A stretch of 31,862 bases of DNA from assembly GCA_964470915.1 (NCBI GenBank), contig CAYYEM010000016.1:1-31862 (forward strand). The letters are read 5' to 3'. The DNA is from CAYPXN01 sp964470915. GTDB taxonomy: Bacteria > UBA10199 > JADFYH01. Position 1 is the first letter of the stretch. The number at the start of each line of letters is the position of its first letter. Below, piece by piece: positions 1 through 9,400 of this stretch. The notes under the pieces are model-generated. The model saw only the letters and a list, made by a program, of their open reading frames with translations, had not been told where the DNA came from and made no database searches. The position numbers and the translations under genes are program-made.

Positions 1-85
1 CTGACTTTAGCGAGGTTTGGCTTTGCTGAGCCGAGCGAATGATCGAGCACGATAAGTTATTTAACCCCCATGCGAGAGTGTAAAT

Positions 86-334
86 ATGAAAGATAAAAAT
101 GTAGAAATTTTACTTCAAACTCCTCTGTTAGTGATTACAAGTCGTGAGGAAATTCGTGAAAAGCCTGTTTTGGAAAATATTCTTAGGGTTTTGGGAAAAG
201 TGATAGATGACAGCGATGCTGGCATCCAAGTAGCGGTTAAATCGATAGGCTCGGAGCGTTTTATCGAGAAAAACCCCCATTTTTCAGAGATTTTTATCCC
301 TTATCATAAAATAGACCATATTATTATTTCTTAA
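86..334 (+). CDS. Small hypothetical protein, possibly Sm-like fold
   Basis: An 82-residue protein of unknown function, without signal peptide or membrane segment. The strand pattern (PLLVITS near residues 14-20, then LGKVIDDSDAGIQVAVKSI, then IFIPYHKIDHIII at the end) resembles the order of short beta strands in Sm/Hfq-like proteins, where a strand ending in a Tyr-Lys-His-type motif closes the fold. That is a resemblance by eye only. The ATG is preceded by a weak purine stretch (GCGAGAG). It lies directly upstream of the sigma-28-like promoter of the next gene and is probably a separate transcription unit. No family name is claimed. Confidence 0.55.
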   Translation: MKDKNVEILLQTPLLVITSREEIREKPVLENILRVLGKVIDDSDAGIQVAVKSIGSERFIEKNPHFSEIFIPYHKIDHIIIS

Positions 335-341
335 TAGAGCC

Positions 342-370
342 CCACAACTTTTTACAGCTTAGGTCGATAA
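342..370 (+). promoter_or_regulatory. Sigma-28 (FliA)-like promoter, copy 1
   Basis: CCACAACTTT at 342-351, 11 bases, then GTCGATAA at 363-370. The same two blocks with the same 11-base spacer precede the genes at 27020, 28608 and 31462. The FliA consensus is TAAAGTTT-N11-GCCGATAA; the -10 block matches 7 of 8 positions and the -35 block about 5 of 8. Predicted transcription start is near 377, giving a leader of about 30 bases with a GAAGGGGG ribosome binding site (393-400). Confidence 0.6.
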
Positions 371-407
371 TCTCTTTCAGATAGCGTAAATTGAAGGGGG
401 ACACGAT

Positions 408-1682
408 TTGGGCGCGCCAAAGCCTTTTGGGGCTGACACAAAAAATAATATTTTTTCTTCAGTGGCTCTTTTGGATCCAGTGCTTGATCAACTTACAAGC
501 AAGGGGAAGAGCGACTCCTTTGAGCTTGATGTTGGCTCTCCTGAAGCAGGCTATTCCATTGAAACCAATGGATCAAAAGCCAAAGTCACCTTTTCTTATA
601 GTGTCGATAATGATGATGATGCCAAAAATGGTCGTTTGATTCTCAAAGATTCTTTTGAGATCGATCTCAATGATAAAAGTTTAAAAGGTTTTCAAAGGGT
701 GATCGAAGGGGGCGGGACGGATGCTCGTTTTATTGATACAGCAAATCGTTTGAGAGAAACAAAACAATTTACGGCCCGTAGTCGGGAAGTCCGAGATTTT
801 TTTAGTAAAGTAGTTTTAAAACTCGAACTTCCAAAAGCAGCCCCTGATATTGAATTAGGATCTGATGATGAAGAAGTAAAAAAACCAGTCTTGGGAGAGA
901 AAAAAAGCAAAGAACACCTTTTTTTAAGTGATCTTGATAAAAGATTTAATCTTTATGATCCGAAAAATTTTACTCATCCAAAACCTGTTGCTCATTCAGA
1001 TAATATTCTGAATCGCCGTCTTAGTCTGAAAGAGAACCTGTCTTTAACATCATCTCAGCAGATGATGGATGCCCAAATACGTTTTTTCGTTGAAAATGCC
1101 ACAAGCCCTGAAATGATCGGAGCCCTTTTTTGTGGATCTACCGCTTTTCATTTGGGGAGAGCCTTGGGTGGAAGTTTGATGATTGAATCAGTGGCTCTTT
1201 CACGTTTGGTTTCGACAGGATTAGGATTGGCTTTTGAAGTGCCAACTTTTGAAATAGCAGGTCGCGGGATTCGTGGATTCCAAACAGGTTATTTTGATTG
1301 GAAAAATCTTGGAAGTTCACTCTTTAAAAATTATTTTACCTTTGCTGCTTTTAGAGGTGCGAATAGTGTGAGTCGTTCTCCTTTGGTATCTTTTGGAGCG
1401 CTTCATGGAATGAATGAATTGGAAAGATCTCACGCTGCTCCGTCGGAAGCCAAAGAAGATTATATTCATCGCTTGATGCAAGATGCCGTATTATTTACTC
1501 AGCTTTCTTTTAGTAGTCATATCGCTGAAAGTACTTTGGGAAGAAGTTTTGGAATCAAAGCCATAGTTCCTGAAAAAGTTTATGAAATCGAGTTGGATGT
1601 CCTTCGAGAAATCAAGTCGAAGGGTGTGCGCTATGAACTTTATGAAGACTTACCCTATCATCCAGCACCCATTGAAGGTTTT
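408..1682 (+). CDS. Modular family protein, N-terminal part (runs into gap)
   Basis: The start is TTG at 408, chosen because GAAGGGGG (393-400) sits 7 bases upstream, the same arrangement as the GTG start of the homologue at 31462. Residues 1-110 are homologous by eye to that product: both have MG(A/T)P, a Leu-Asp-Val-Gly block, a Tyr-x-Val-Asp acidic block, Asn-Gly-Arg, Asp-Ser-Phe and Lys-Ser-x-x-Gly. A charged linker follows, then from about residue 215 (SSQQMMDAQ) a Gly/Ala-rich helical region resembling the first 200 residues of the proteins at 27020 and 28608. No Sec signal peptide is visible. The frame reaches the gap at 1683 after YELYEDLPYHPAPIEGF. The apparent continuation after the gap in this frame is an artefact of the fixed gap length. 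It is probably the same gene as the PP2C fragment at 1783-3759. Confidence 0.7.
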
Positions 1683-1782
1683 NNNNNNNNNNNNNNNNNN
1701 NNNNNNNNNNNNNNNNNNNNNNNNNNNNNNNNNNNNNNNNNNNNNNNNNNNNNNNNNNNNNNNNNNNNNNNNNNNNNNNNNN
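1683..1782. other. Assembly gap (100 N)
   Basis: Exactly 100 N, the conventional placeholder for a gap of unknown size. The first half of the PP2C domain, with its N-terminal metal-binding aspartate, is missing here, so the true gap is probably several hundred bases. Confidence 0.95.
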
Positions 1783-3759
1783 AAAAAAGGCTCATTATTA
1801 GTTTTAGGTTCGGATGGTCTTTGGGAGAATTTTTTAAGAACCCGATATTTTTTGGATTTAATTAAGGATTGTCATACGCCCGAAGCAGTGGTGACTGTTG
1901 CTACTCAAGAAGCGCATCAGCGAATGGAAATTTTGGATAGGATTAAACACCCTCAAAATTATCCGGAGGCCTTGGTTGAAAGTGCCATAAATAAACGTTA
2001 TGTTTTTATCAAAGATGGCAAGAAAATCTTTGTGGATATCAGTGGAAAAGTTTATGGCAGCGCTGAGCCTGATGCACCCGTGATTGACCATTATAAAAGA
2101 GATAATTTTAGCATGATGGCTTATTTGCATGAGCCTTTAGAAGGGAGTGAAACTGCGCAAACTGTAGATAGTAGAGATCCTGTTTTGGCAGGACCTCAGG
2201 TTTTAGCAGATGTTCAGCAAAAAGAGGGTGCCGTTGCACAACCTGCTGAGGAGAGTTCTGACCCGATTAAAGTAGAAGTTGATGACCCCGCTCCCGCTTC
2301 GGTTAGAGATACAGATCCTAATATTCAATTGCCAGCTCCTAGAAATTTAACTCCTCCAGCGCCACGACCCGCAGCAACAGTTCCAGAAGTGAAGCTTGGG
2401 GACAATGGGTTACCTTTGCCGAATCCTCCTCCTCAACGGAGAGCTACGCCTCTGCCACCACCTCCGCCTTCAGCACCAGTTCAAGATTTTCATGGTACAC
2501 GACATTCAGAGATGGTCGATCCAAACACTTTAGATCTTCAATTGCCTCCAGGTGCAATAGGTTTCGCACGGCATCGTTCGAGTCCGCCACTGCCTCCAGC
2601 TCCTCAACGGAGAGCTACGCCTTTGCCACCACCACCTCCACCACCACGACCTGCAGCAACAGTTCCAGAAGTGCGCTTTGGTACAAGCAGATTACCTATT
2701 CCGACGCCTCCTCCAGTTAGAATTACGCCTCCTCCACCTTCTTCACCTCGAACTAGAGCTACGCCTTTGCCACCACCTTCTCAGCCTCCCGTTTTAACTC
2801 CACCCCCTCGACGTTCTTCATCATCTCAACCTCCCACTTCGCCAGCAGGAACTTTACCTCCACTCAATCCTCCTGCGAGAAGAGCTGAGGGAGAAAAGAA
2901 ACCAGCAGACGTGGATGCGGATGATGCTACGGATGTAGTTTTCCCCTTGTTGACAGATGCGGCAAAAAAAGCATTTCAACCTCAAGTACCGCTTCCTAGT
3001 GAAGTGAAAAGAGCAAGATTTGCAGCGCGAGTGGAGGAAAGATTTAGATTAATTGAAGCTCTCGATGAAAAAAGACCAGATAGAGTGGCAGCTCCACTTC
3101 CACCTCCACGTTCAAAGTGGTCTACACGGCCTTATCCAATCAGGGTTGCTGGGGCTACGGCAGCGCCTAAAAAAGGGCCAATTCCCTCAATCAGAAAAGT
3201 AACAGATCAAGATTCTGGTAATAATGGATCGCCCCGCTTGATTAAAATGAGAGAAGACTTAAGAGCTCGAGAAGTTTCATCAGCAACGGCACTTCCTGTA
3301 TTTCTACGTCCTGATAAGGTTCTAGATACAAGTGGACTTCCTCCAGAATCACAAGCTCCTGCACCAGGATCTGGTTCTGCTGTGACGGTGGTCGCTAATC
3401 CTTTCGATGCTACAACAGTAGTAGTACCACAAATGGCTGCATTAGCTCCAAGAAAAGGACCTCCACCTTTACCTGCAGCAGCGAAAGAAGGGGCAGTAAT
3501 AGAAGTAGACTTGAACGATCCAGATATTGAAGTAGTCAAAGAGAAACACCAAGCTCCAAGAAAAAGACCTCCACCTTTACCTGCAGAAGCGCAGAGATCA
3601 AGGCCAGCTTCTGATCTGCGTGCTACCCAAATTGGTGATTCACGGGCTCTTGCAACTACGGTGATCGATGAAGGAGCCTCTCTTCCAAATCCTGAAGCTG
3701 ATAATCCATACGTAGATGTATTTGACGGTCTGACCTTGGATCTGAACCCTAATAAGTAA
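1783..3759 (+). CDS. PP2C-type Ser/Thr phosphatase domain with long proline-rich tail (5' end in gap)
   Basis: About 658 residues after the gap. LLVLGSDGLWENF (fragment residues 5-17) is the late PP2C motif with a metal-binding Asp, and TPEAVVTVATQEA matches the helix that follows it. DNFSMMAYLHEP (about 2101-2136) is the closing Asp-Asn motif. PP2C enzymes are metal-dependent protein phosphatases. The remaining roughly 535 residues are low complexity, rich in Pro, Arg and Ala, with many PLPPPPP runs. A module beginning RPAATVPEV occurs twice (about 2365 and 2650) and an APRKGPPPLPA-type unit occurs twice (about 3446 and 3555). Such tails in other proteins bind SH3- or profilin-like partners or span walls; the role here is unknown. 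Most likely the 3' half of the gene starting at 408, since related genes here also join the family N-terminus to an enzyme-like C-terminal domain. Confidence 0.75.
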   Translation, partial: KKGSLLVLGSDGLWENFLRTRYFLDLIKDCHTPEAVVTVATQEAHQRMEILDRIKHPQNYPEALVESAINKRYVFIKDGKKIFVDISGKVYGSAEPDAPVIDHYKRDNFSMMAYLHEPLEGSETAQTVDSRDPVLAGPQVLADVQQKEGAVAQPAEESSDPIKVEVDDPAPASVRDTDPNIQLPAPRNLTPPAPRPAATVPEVKLGDNGLPLPNPPPQRRATPLPPPPPSAPVQDFHGTRHSEMVDPNTLDLQLPPGAIGFARHRSSPPLPPAPQRRATPLPPPPPPPRPAATVPEVRFGTSRLPIPTPPPVRITPPPPSSPRTRATPLPPPSQPPVLTPPPRRSSSSQPPTSPAGTLPPLNPPARRAEGEKKPADVDADDATDVVFPLLTDAAKKAFQPQVPLPSEVKRARFAARVEERFRLIEALDEKRPDRVAAPLPPPRSKWSTRPYPIRVAGATAAPKKGPIPSIRKVTDQDSGNNGSPRLIKMREDLRAREVSSATALPVFLRPDKVLDTSGLPPESQAPAPGSGSAVTVVANPFDATTVVVPQMAALAPRKGPPPLPAAAKEGAVIEVDLNDPDIEVVKEKHQAPRKRPPPLPAEAQRSRPASDLRATQIGDSRALATTVIDEGASLPNPEADNPYVDVFDGLTLDLNPNK

Positions 3760-3796
3760 CAGGAAGTCAAATTTAAGCCTTATCCTTCATGGGAAT

Positions 3797-3815
3797 TCTT
3801 CTCAAATTGAGAAGA
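3797..3815. other. Small inverted repeat in the 3760-3966 intergenic region
   Basis: TCTTCTC (3797-3803), a 5-base loop and GAGAAGA (3809-3815). No T tract follows, so it is not a convincing terminator. A second hairpin, TAACGA/TCGTTA, lies at 3914-3931 just upstream of the next gene. Their roles are unknown. Confidence 0.3.
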
Positions 3816-3966
3816 GGTGTCAAAATACCCATCGCTTTGTTAAACATCGTTAAGAAGCGTCTAAAGGAATATCTTTGTTTTTCAATATGTTATAAAATTT
3901 ATAGAGACTGGCATAACGATTGCTTTCGTTAAGGATAGAGACTTTTAGAAAGAAAAGGAGCTTTTT

Positions 3967-4164
3967 ATGGCCAGTTTAAAACATCCTCGACAACAAGAAT
4001 TTGTGCCAGGTACCTATCAAATTAAAATTACTAAAATGGATGAGAGTGGCCGGCAAAAATCAATGACGGCTTATGTGCCTATGAGTAAGCATGGCAAGGA
4101 AGAGTTAGTACGTAGGCATTTTGAAGGTCATCCTCATAAAAAGCCGGAATATTTTGTAAAATAA
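3967..4164 (+). CDS. Hypothetical protein, 65 residues
   Basis: A small basic protein of unknown function. The start is well supported: AAAGGAG at 3954-3960 lies 6 bases before the ATG. A hairpin plus T tract follows at 4191-4223, so it looks like a genuine monocistronic gene. The centre reads GTYQIKITKMDESGRQKS and the C-terminus is rich in His and Lys (HFEGHPHKKPEYF). There is no signal peptide, cysteine or membrane segment. I do not recognise the family; a small DNA- or RNA-associated protein would fit its charge, but that is a guess. Confidence 0.65.
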   Translation: MASLKHPRQQEFVPGTYQIKITKMDESGRQKSMTAYVPMSKHGKEELVRRHFEGHPHKKPEYFVK

Positions 4165-4190
4165 AACTCTCCTGATGGATGTGTGCAATG

Positions 4191-4223
4191 AAAAGGGCGT
4201 TTGCATATGCAGGCGCCTTTTTT
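4191..4223 (+). terminator. Rho-independent terminator after the 65-residue gene
   Basis: AAAAGGGCG (4191-4199) pairs with GCGCCTTTT (from 4213) with one bulge, around a loop containing TGCATATGCA. A run of six T (4218-4223) follows. Confidence 0.6.
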
Positions 4224-4237
4224 ATTTTGTGTGTCGA

Positions 4238-4337
4238 NNNNNNNNNNNNNNNNNNNNNNNNNNNNNNNNNNNNNNNNNNNNNNNNNNNNNNNNNNNNNNN
4301 NNNNNNNNNNNNNNNNNNNNNNNNNNNNNNNNNNNNN
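4238..4337. other. Assembly gap (100 N)
   Basis: 100 N between the terminator and the stop codon of the transglycosylase gene. Any gene or repeat inside cannot be seen. Confidence 0.95.
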
Positions 4338-4340
4338 CTA

Positions 4341-6374
4341 TCAAAGGTTTCTGTTTCCCTGATAATTCCAAAAACTTTGCATTACCTTCATCACATAATT
4401 ATAAGTTTCTTTATAAGGGATTTGTTCAATAAATTCATCACAAGCTTGATTTTGTCTTTGTGTGGACCATCGTTCTACCGCTAAAGGCCCGGCATTATAA
4501 GCTGCAATGGTTTGAATCATATTTCCAGAAAATTGGTGTGAAAGTTTGGAAAGATAATGAGATCCAAAACGCAGATTGATGAGAGGTTTTAATAAATCTT
4601 CGGTCGCATAAGTGCTTAAGTTTAAATCTTGAGCAATTTCGTAACCTGTTTGAGGGATGATTTGCATGAGCCCCATGGCACCTACAGGTGAAAGTGCTTT
4701 AGAATTAAAATGACTTTCTTCTTTCATGATCGCCCAAATAAGTTCTGGAGGAATTTGTTCTACATAGGCAAAAAATTCAATCCAATTGCCTAATTGATCT
4801 TTCAGCAAATCGCCCTGGGAGTTTTGTTGTCCGTAATAGTCTAGAAAATCCTCCCATAAACCTAGGAGCAGAAGTTCTTGGAGTGTTTTTTCACGTTCGG
4901 AATTGATAGGCAAGGGAGGTGCTGAATCTTTTTTGCTTAAAATTTTAAAAGGGTTTACTTGAGGACATTGATGTGGCTGGTTTTGTCTGACTAAATTGTC
5001 CCATTTCGCATAGAAACCAGAAGATTGGTCATATACATTTTCTTTGGCGGCTTTGAGTTGATCTTTTTGCCCTGAAGCTTCAAGCCAGCGCATTTTCCAG
5101 TAAGCGACTTTTTTGGGATAGGCTTTTTCTAGGCCTTCTAACTCACGAATAGATTCATCATATTTTTTGAGTTGAGCTAAACACCAAGCCTTACGCCAGC
5201 GAGCTTCTTCATTTTTAGAACTTGAAGGATAGTTTTGCAGAAAATCATCAAAAGCACTGATGGCCTTTTCACATTGACCAGCATCGTAGTACAGAAAGGC
5301 AATTTTCCAGGCAATTTTAGAAGAGTCTCCAGGTAATTGATTGGCAATTTCTTTTTGTGTGCTGATCGCTTTTTCAAATTGATTGGAGCGGGCATAAGCT
5401 GAAGCGAGTTTTTCAAGATATTCCATTTTTAAATTAACATCTGAACTGCTTTGTACCAGTTCAGCGTAACGTTCGGCAGAATCTTTATAGTAGCGTGCTT
5501 TAAAAAAAGTTTCAGCAGCATCACTCAAGCGAGCTTGTTGAGAAGAAGCATCGAGTCGTGGCCAGAGGCTTTTATAGCTGTTGGCTGCATCCACAAAACG
5601 TTCCTGACTTTTAAGCTGACTGATGCGGGTTAAAGAATCATCATTAGAAAACTGAGCAGGTACTTGAGAATTTTTTTGATGAATATCTTTGAGGATTTTT
5701 TCAAGATAGCTTTCAGCGATTCCTCCTTGAGCTTGGAGGTAACTGTTTCGGAGTTGTTCGTAAGCTTCGGTGGTTTTTCCATTGTTTTTCAAACATTCCA
5801 CCCAATCAAGTCTGGCATATTCACGATCAAGTTCTCTTTTTTGATTGAGAATGAGTTCCTCAAAAAAACTTTTGGCCTTATCGTAATCTCCTGAAGCGCA
5901 AATTGAAGCTGCATATTCTCGAAGCGCTCTCGCTGAAACGTCAGAGTTTGCATTACAAGTGCCCCCACAAATTTTTTCGAGGCTTTTGAGAGCATCGCTT
6001 GATTTACCAGATAATCGTTGAGCACGCGCTTGCCAGTAAGGAAGGATAGGAGACATTTCTTTATATTTACCCTGTAAACCTGAGAAAATTTGATTGGCCT
6101 GATCTGCATTGCCCTGCATCAAAGCTACATAGCCTTGAATAAATTGGAAACGTTCCTTAGATTTTTCATCGAATTTAAGTTTGCTGCCTTCTAATATAAG
6201 CTGCAGAGCTTCTTGCTGTCGGCCTGACATGAGCAAGTTGCCCAAATAAATAAGTTTTTGATTGGTCTTGAGATCTTTATAAGAAAAATCAGCAGCCTCT
6301 TTTTTTTTCTTAGCGAAGCTTGGGAGAGGAAGAAAAAAGAGAAAAAAGAGAAATAAAAACAGAATTTTTTTCAT
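4341..6374 (-). CDS. slt: Soluble lytic murein transglycosylase (Slt70-like) with TPR-like repeats
   Basis: A 677-residue periplasmic enzyme expected to cleave the MurNAc-GlcNAc bond of peptidoglycan with formation of 1,6-anhydroMurNAc. The start is ATG at 6374 (MKKILFLFLF, a classic signal peptide ending PSFA). An upstream in-frame ATG at 6407 would encode FILSLSKD, which is translated repeat sequence, and is rejected. AAGGAT from the repeat end sits 4 bases before 6374. Residues about 30-470 are helical repeats with many YKDSAERYAELV-type units, as in the Slt superhelical domain. The GH23 catalytic domain is at the C-terminus: KEESHF with catalytic Glu at about residue 553, then SPVGAMGLMQIIPQTG, then IAAYNAGP. 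The end is intact, with TGA at 4341-4343 next to the gap. Confidence 0.9.
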   Translation of the reverse strand: MKKILFLFLFFLFFLPLPSFAKKKKEAADFSYKDLKTNQKLIYLGNLLMSGRQQEALQLILEGSKLKFDEKSKERFQFIQGYVALMQGNADQANQIFSGLQGKYKEMSPILPYWQARAQRLSGKSSDALKSLEKICGGTCNANSDVSARALREYAASICASGDYDKAKSFFEELILNQKRELDREYARLDWVECLKNNGKTTEAYEQLRNSYLQAQGGIAESYLEKILKDIHQKNSQVPAQFSNDDSLTRISQLKSQERFVDAANSYKSLWPRLDASSQQARLSDAAETFFKARYYKDSAERYAELVQSSSDVNLKMEYLEKLASAYARSNQFEKAISTQKEIANQLPGDSSKIAWKIAFLYYDAGQCEKAISAFDDFLQNYPSSSKNEEARWRKAWCLAQLKKYDESIRELEGLEKAYPKKVAYWKMRWLEASGQKDQLKAAKENVYDQSSGFYAKWDNLVRQNQPHQCPQVNPFKILSKKDSAPPLPINSEREKTLQELLLLGLWEDFLDYYGQQNSQGDLLKDQLGNWIEFFAYVEQIPPELIWAIMKEESHFNSKALSPVGAMGLMQIIPQTGYEIAQDLNLSTYATEDLLKPLINLRFGSHYLSKLSHQFSGNMIQTIAAYNAGPLAVERWSTQRQNQACDEFIEQIPYKETYNYVMKVMQSFWNYQGNRNL

Positions 6375-6379
6375 ATAAT

Positions 6380-6458
6380 CCTTAGACAAGCTCAGGATGA
6401 ACGGCATGTTTTGGATTGGAAATTAGATGGACCGTTCGTGGTGAGCTTGTCGAACCAC
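6380..6458. repeat. REP-like inverted doublet 1
   Basis: Two copies face each other: 6380-6404 (AGACAAGCTC ... GAACGG) and 6432-6458 (CCGTTCG ... GAGCTTGTCGAA). Three more doublets of the same polarity occur at 14131-14206, 15887-15950 and 18348-18410. This one lies between the slt start and the 3' end of the protease gene, and its left copy supplies the slt ribosome binding site. Confidence 0.8.
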
Positions 6459-6465
6459 AAGTGTA

Positions 6466-9400
6466 CTAAAAAGAAGTTCCCAATTCTAAAATCACAGTTC
6501 CATTTTTAATACTTGCTTTCGTAAGGGGATCCGTGAGGCCACCCAGATATTCTCGACCTTTTACAATAATGCCGTAACCTAAGCGTCCTGTGATGGGTAA
6601 ACCGTAGGCAATGACAAAATTGCCGCGTAGTTCTGCTCCTACACCGAGAAGAAATTCGTTCAATTTTGGAGAAGTATCGAATACAGTTCCGTAATCTGCA
6701 AAAAAAGCCATGTGAAGATTTTTCAAGAAAATGGGTCCGGTTCCTAAGCCTCGTTGTACATTGACTAAAGGTAAACGATATTCACCCGAGAACACCATTC
6801 CGCCTTCTCCAGCAAAAGTGATTTGAGGCAAGCCTCTCAAAGTCAGTAAATAAGGGGTATAATCAGTGAGAAAACCTTCACCGGTAGCAGAACCCAAGCG
6901 GAAAATTCCTTGGAAAACATCATCGCCAAAATTGTAACCTCCGGTAGCGCGTAGTGCAAATACATGATTTTCAGACCAAGGCATAGGAATGTATTCACGA
7001 ACATCTAACTCGAATACGCGAGTTTGATTTCCTCGTTTGGCGCCCAAAGCCGTGTCACTAATATCCAAAGATAAGCGAATTTTGGGCCCTTCTTCTGGGC
7101 TGATTGAAGCAGGGTAACGAGTAGTGCGATTGAAAACATAATTGAGATGAAAGCCAGCAAAGTTTCCAATGTTGAGAAAAGGTGTGAAAGCTCCCGCCAC
7201 ATGTTTGTCGTCTGAACGATTATCGAGATAATAATAAAGATCCAATTTGTGCTGACCCGCAGGTACTCTAAGTCCGGCATACACGCGTTTATGTTCTTCA
7301 AAATAGGCGCGGCTGGTTCTAAAAACATCTCCAAAATTTACAACGTAATCATTAAAGCCAACATAAAAAGGTGTGTACCAGCGATTGTAAGTGTAGAGAA
7401 AATCTCCCCCAAAAAACTCTGCATCAGTCCGATAATTAATGTCACCTACCCAAATATGTCGACCTAAAGGATCTGAATTTCCAATGGAGGCAGAGAAAAC
7501 CCAAATGTTATCAGTCATTGAAATTCCAGGCATGATGTAACGGGGAAAGAAAAGTTTGTTGAAGGGGTTATATTTCTTTACCTTATAGTCGCTGCTAGCC
7601 GGCAAAGATTCTGGCTGGTTTGGGGGGGTAGAAGGTAAGAGGGAAAGGGTAAAAGTTTTGTCATCCTTACTTTTGCCCTTTCCCATTTCCCTTTTCCCTT
7701 TTTCCTCTTCCCTTCTTTCTTCCTCAAATTCCACCACATCATAACCTCGTCCGAAATAATTTTGGACGATCACTTTATTGCTGCCAGTGATGGGTTGGGG
7801 ATAAAAAACACCGGTGAGAACATTGGTCAGCTGTACACCCTCTCCCATTTGGGGAGAGGGGGGGCGCTTAAGTGCGTTTTTGTTTTTAGAGTGCACTCTC
7901 CCCCTCATCCTGGCCTTCTCCCCAAAGGGAGAAGGTGATAATGAGATTTTATAAATGTTCGAAATTCCACTTCGATCAGAGGTAAAATAAATGGATTTTC
8001 CATCGTTGCTAAAACGGGGTTCGTTATCGATGGCAGAGTCATTTGTGAGTTGTTGAGTGATTTTGCCTTGGAGATCATAAATATACAAATCACGATTTCC
8101 ATTCATCCAGGCAGAAACGACAATGCTCTTTCCATCGGGTGAAAAACGAGGATTAGAAAATTGGGTGAAAGTAGGCGCTTGAGTGAGTTGTTTGTCTTCT
8201 TTGCTTTCACGATCGTGCAGATAAAGCTGGGTACTGCCTAATTTGTTTTCGACGAAAACAATAGACTTTCCATCTGGAGAATAATCAGGGTCAGAGGCTC
8301 TTTTGCCTTTAGTAATCACCCCAAGTTTTTTAGTTTCTAAATCGATTTCGTAAACATCATTGTAAATATTAAAATATTTGTATTTTCCGATTGAAGAAAA
8401 AGCGATTTTTTTCCCATCAGGGGAGAAACTGATTTGATCGGTGAAACGACCTTTATAAAGGCGCTCATCACTTTTACTTTCCAGATCATAAATTCTAAGT
8501 TCAGGGGCATTGTTTTTGTCGCTTTTCGAATAAACAAGCTTTTTTCCATCGGGAGAAAGTGTGGGCGCTTGGAGGGTGCCGTCGATGTGAATCAGAGATT
8601 TAAGAGAAGTGAGTCCTTTTGCTTTGAGCTCTGTTTCTACTTTTTGGTATTTTTCTGTGAGGCTTAGCTTCCATTCTTTCCAGAGTTTGAGAAAATTTTT
8701 GTCGTTATATGTTTTGCGAGCTTTGTTGTTCAGGGAAAAAGCCCAGATAGAATCTCCATAGCGGGTGATAAATTCCGTGATTTTTTCGGGGCCATAAGTA
8801 TCAGCCAGGTATTGCCAGAACGCCCCTCCATAAATGTAAGGAGCATGGGTGGAAGGCCAGTCAATTAAATTTCCAGAGGCTTGGTCGATGGGAATAAATT
8901 GATCATTCAAAATATCGGTTCGGAGCATCATGTTGGAAAAAGAGTTATTATTTCTTCCTTTACCATTTACACTTTCTTCATAAACCGCGATTCCTTCTCT
9001 TACCCAACCAGGAGAAAGACCGTTAGGGGTAACAATTTTGCCAAAAATCCAGCGAAAGGGAGTTGCTATTCCTCCATATTTGTCGATTTGCAGGATGTGA
9101 GTAAATTCATGAGTAAACAAATCTTCCAGCCAGTTTTCGTAGTAGTTCAAGCTGGAGTTTCCATCCGGAGAAGTCACAAAGAGAAGAATGTAGTTGTAGG
9201 GCAGTGTGGTAGCGAGGGCATTGGCGGAATCTGTATTATCGACCATCACAACTTCGGTGCGTAACCAAGGTTTCCACTCGAGCTTGGGAGATAGTTTTGC
9301 GTAAACTTTTTCAGTAATTCCAGCCATGCGGTAAGCAATTTCTTCTTCGCCATTATGAAAATGAATATTGAAATGTTCAGTGCTTAAAGTTTGCCATTTG

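Noticed and set aside
48..55. CACGATAA as a fifth sigma-28-like -10
   Set aside because: No CCACAACTTT-like block lies 11 bases upstream (AGCCGAGC instead).
391..639. Reading frame starting at TTG 391 just before the gene at 408
   Set aside because: Out of frame with the supported protein, inside it for most of its length, and without family-like sequence.
1582..1682. Apparent start of the PP2C reading frame before the gap
   Set aside because: It is an accidental open frame in the 408 gene joined to the real frame only through the arbitrary 100 N.
2341..2880. Proline-rich region as a frameshift or misassembly artefact
   Set aside because: The frame stays open for over 1.5 kb, shares repeated modules along its length and ends in ordinary sequence.
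3875..3896. TTGTTT ... TATAAA as the promoter of the 65-residue gene
   Set aside because: The spacing between the blocks is only about 10 bases; the region is A/T-rich and no better pair was found.
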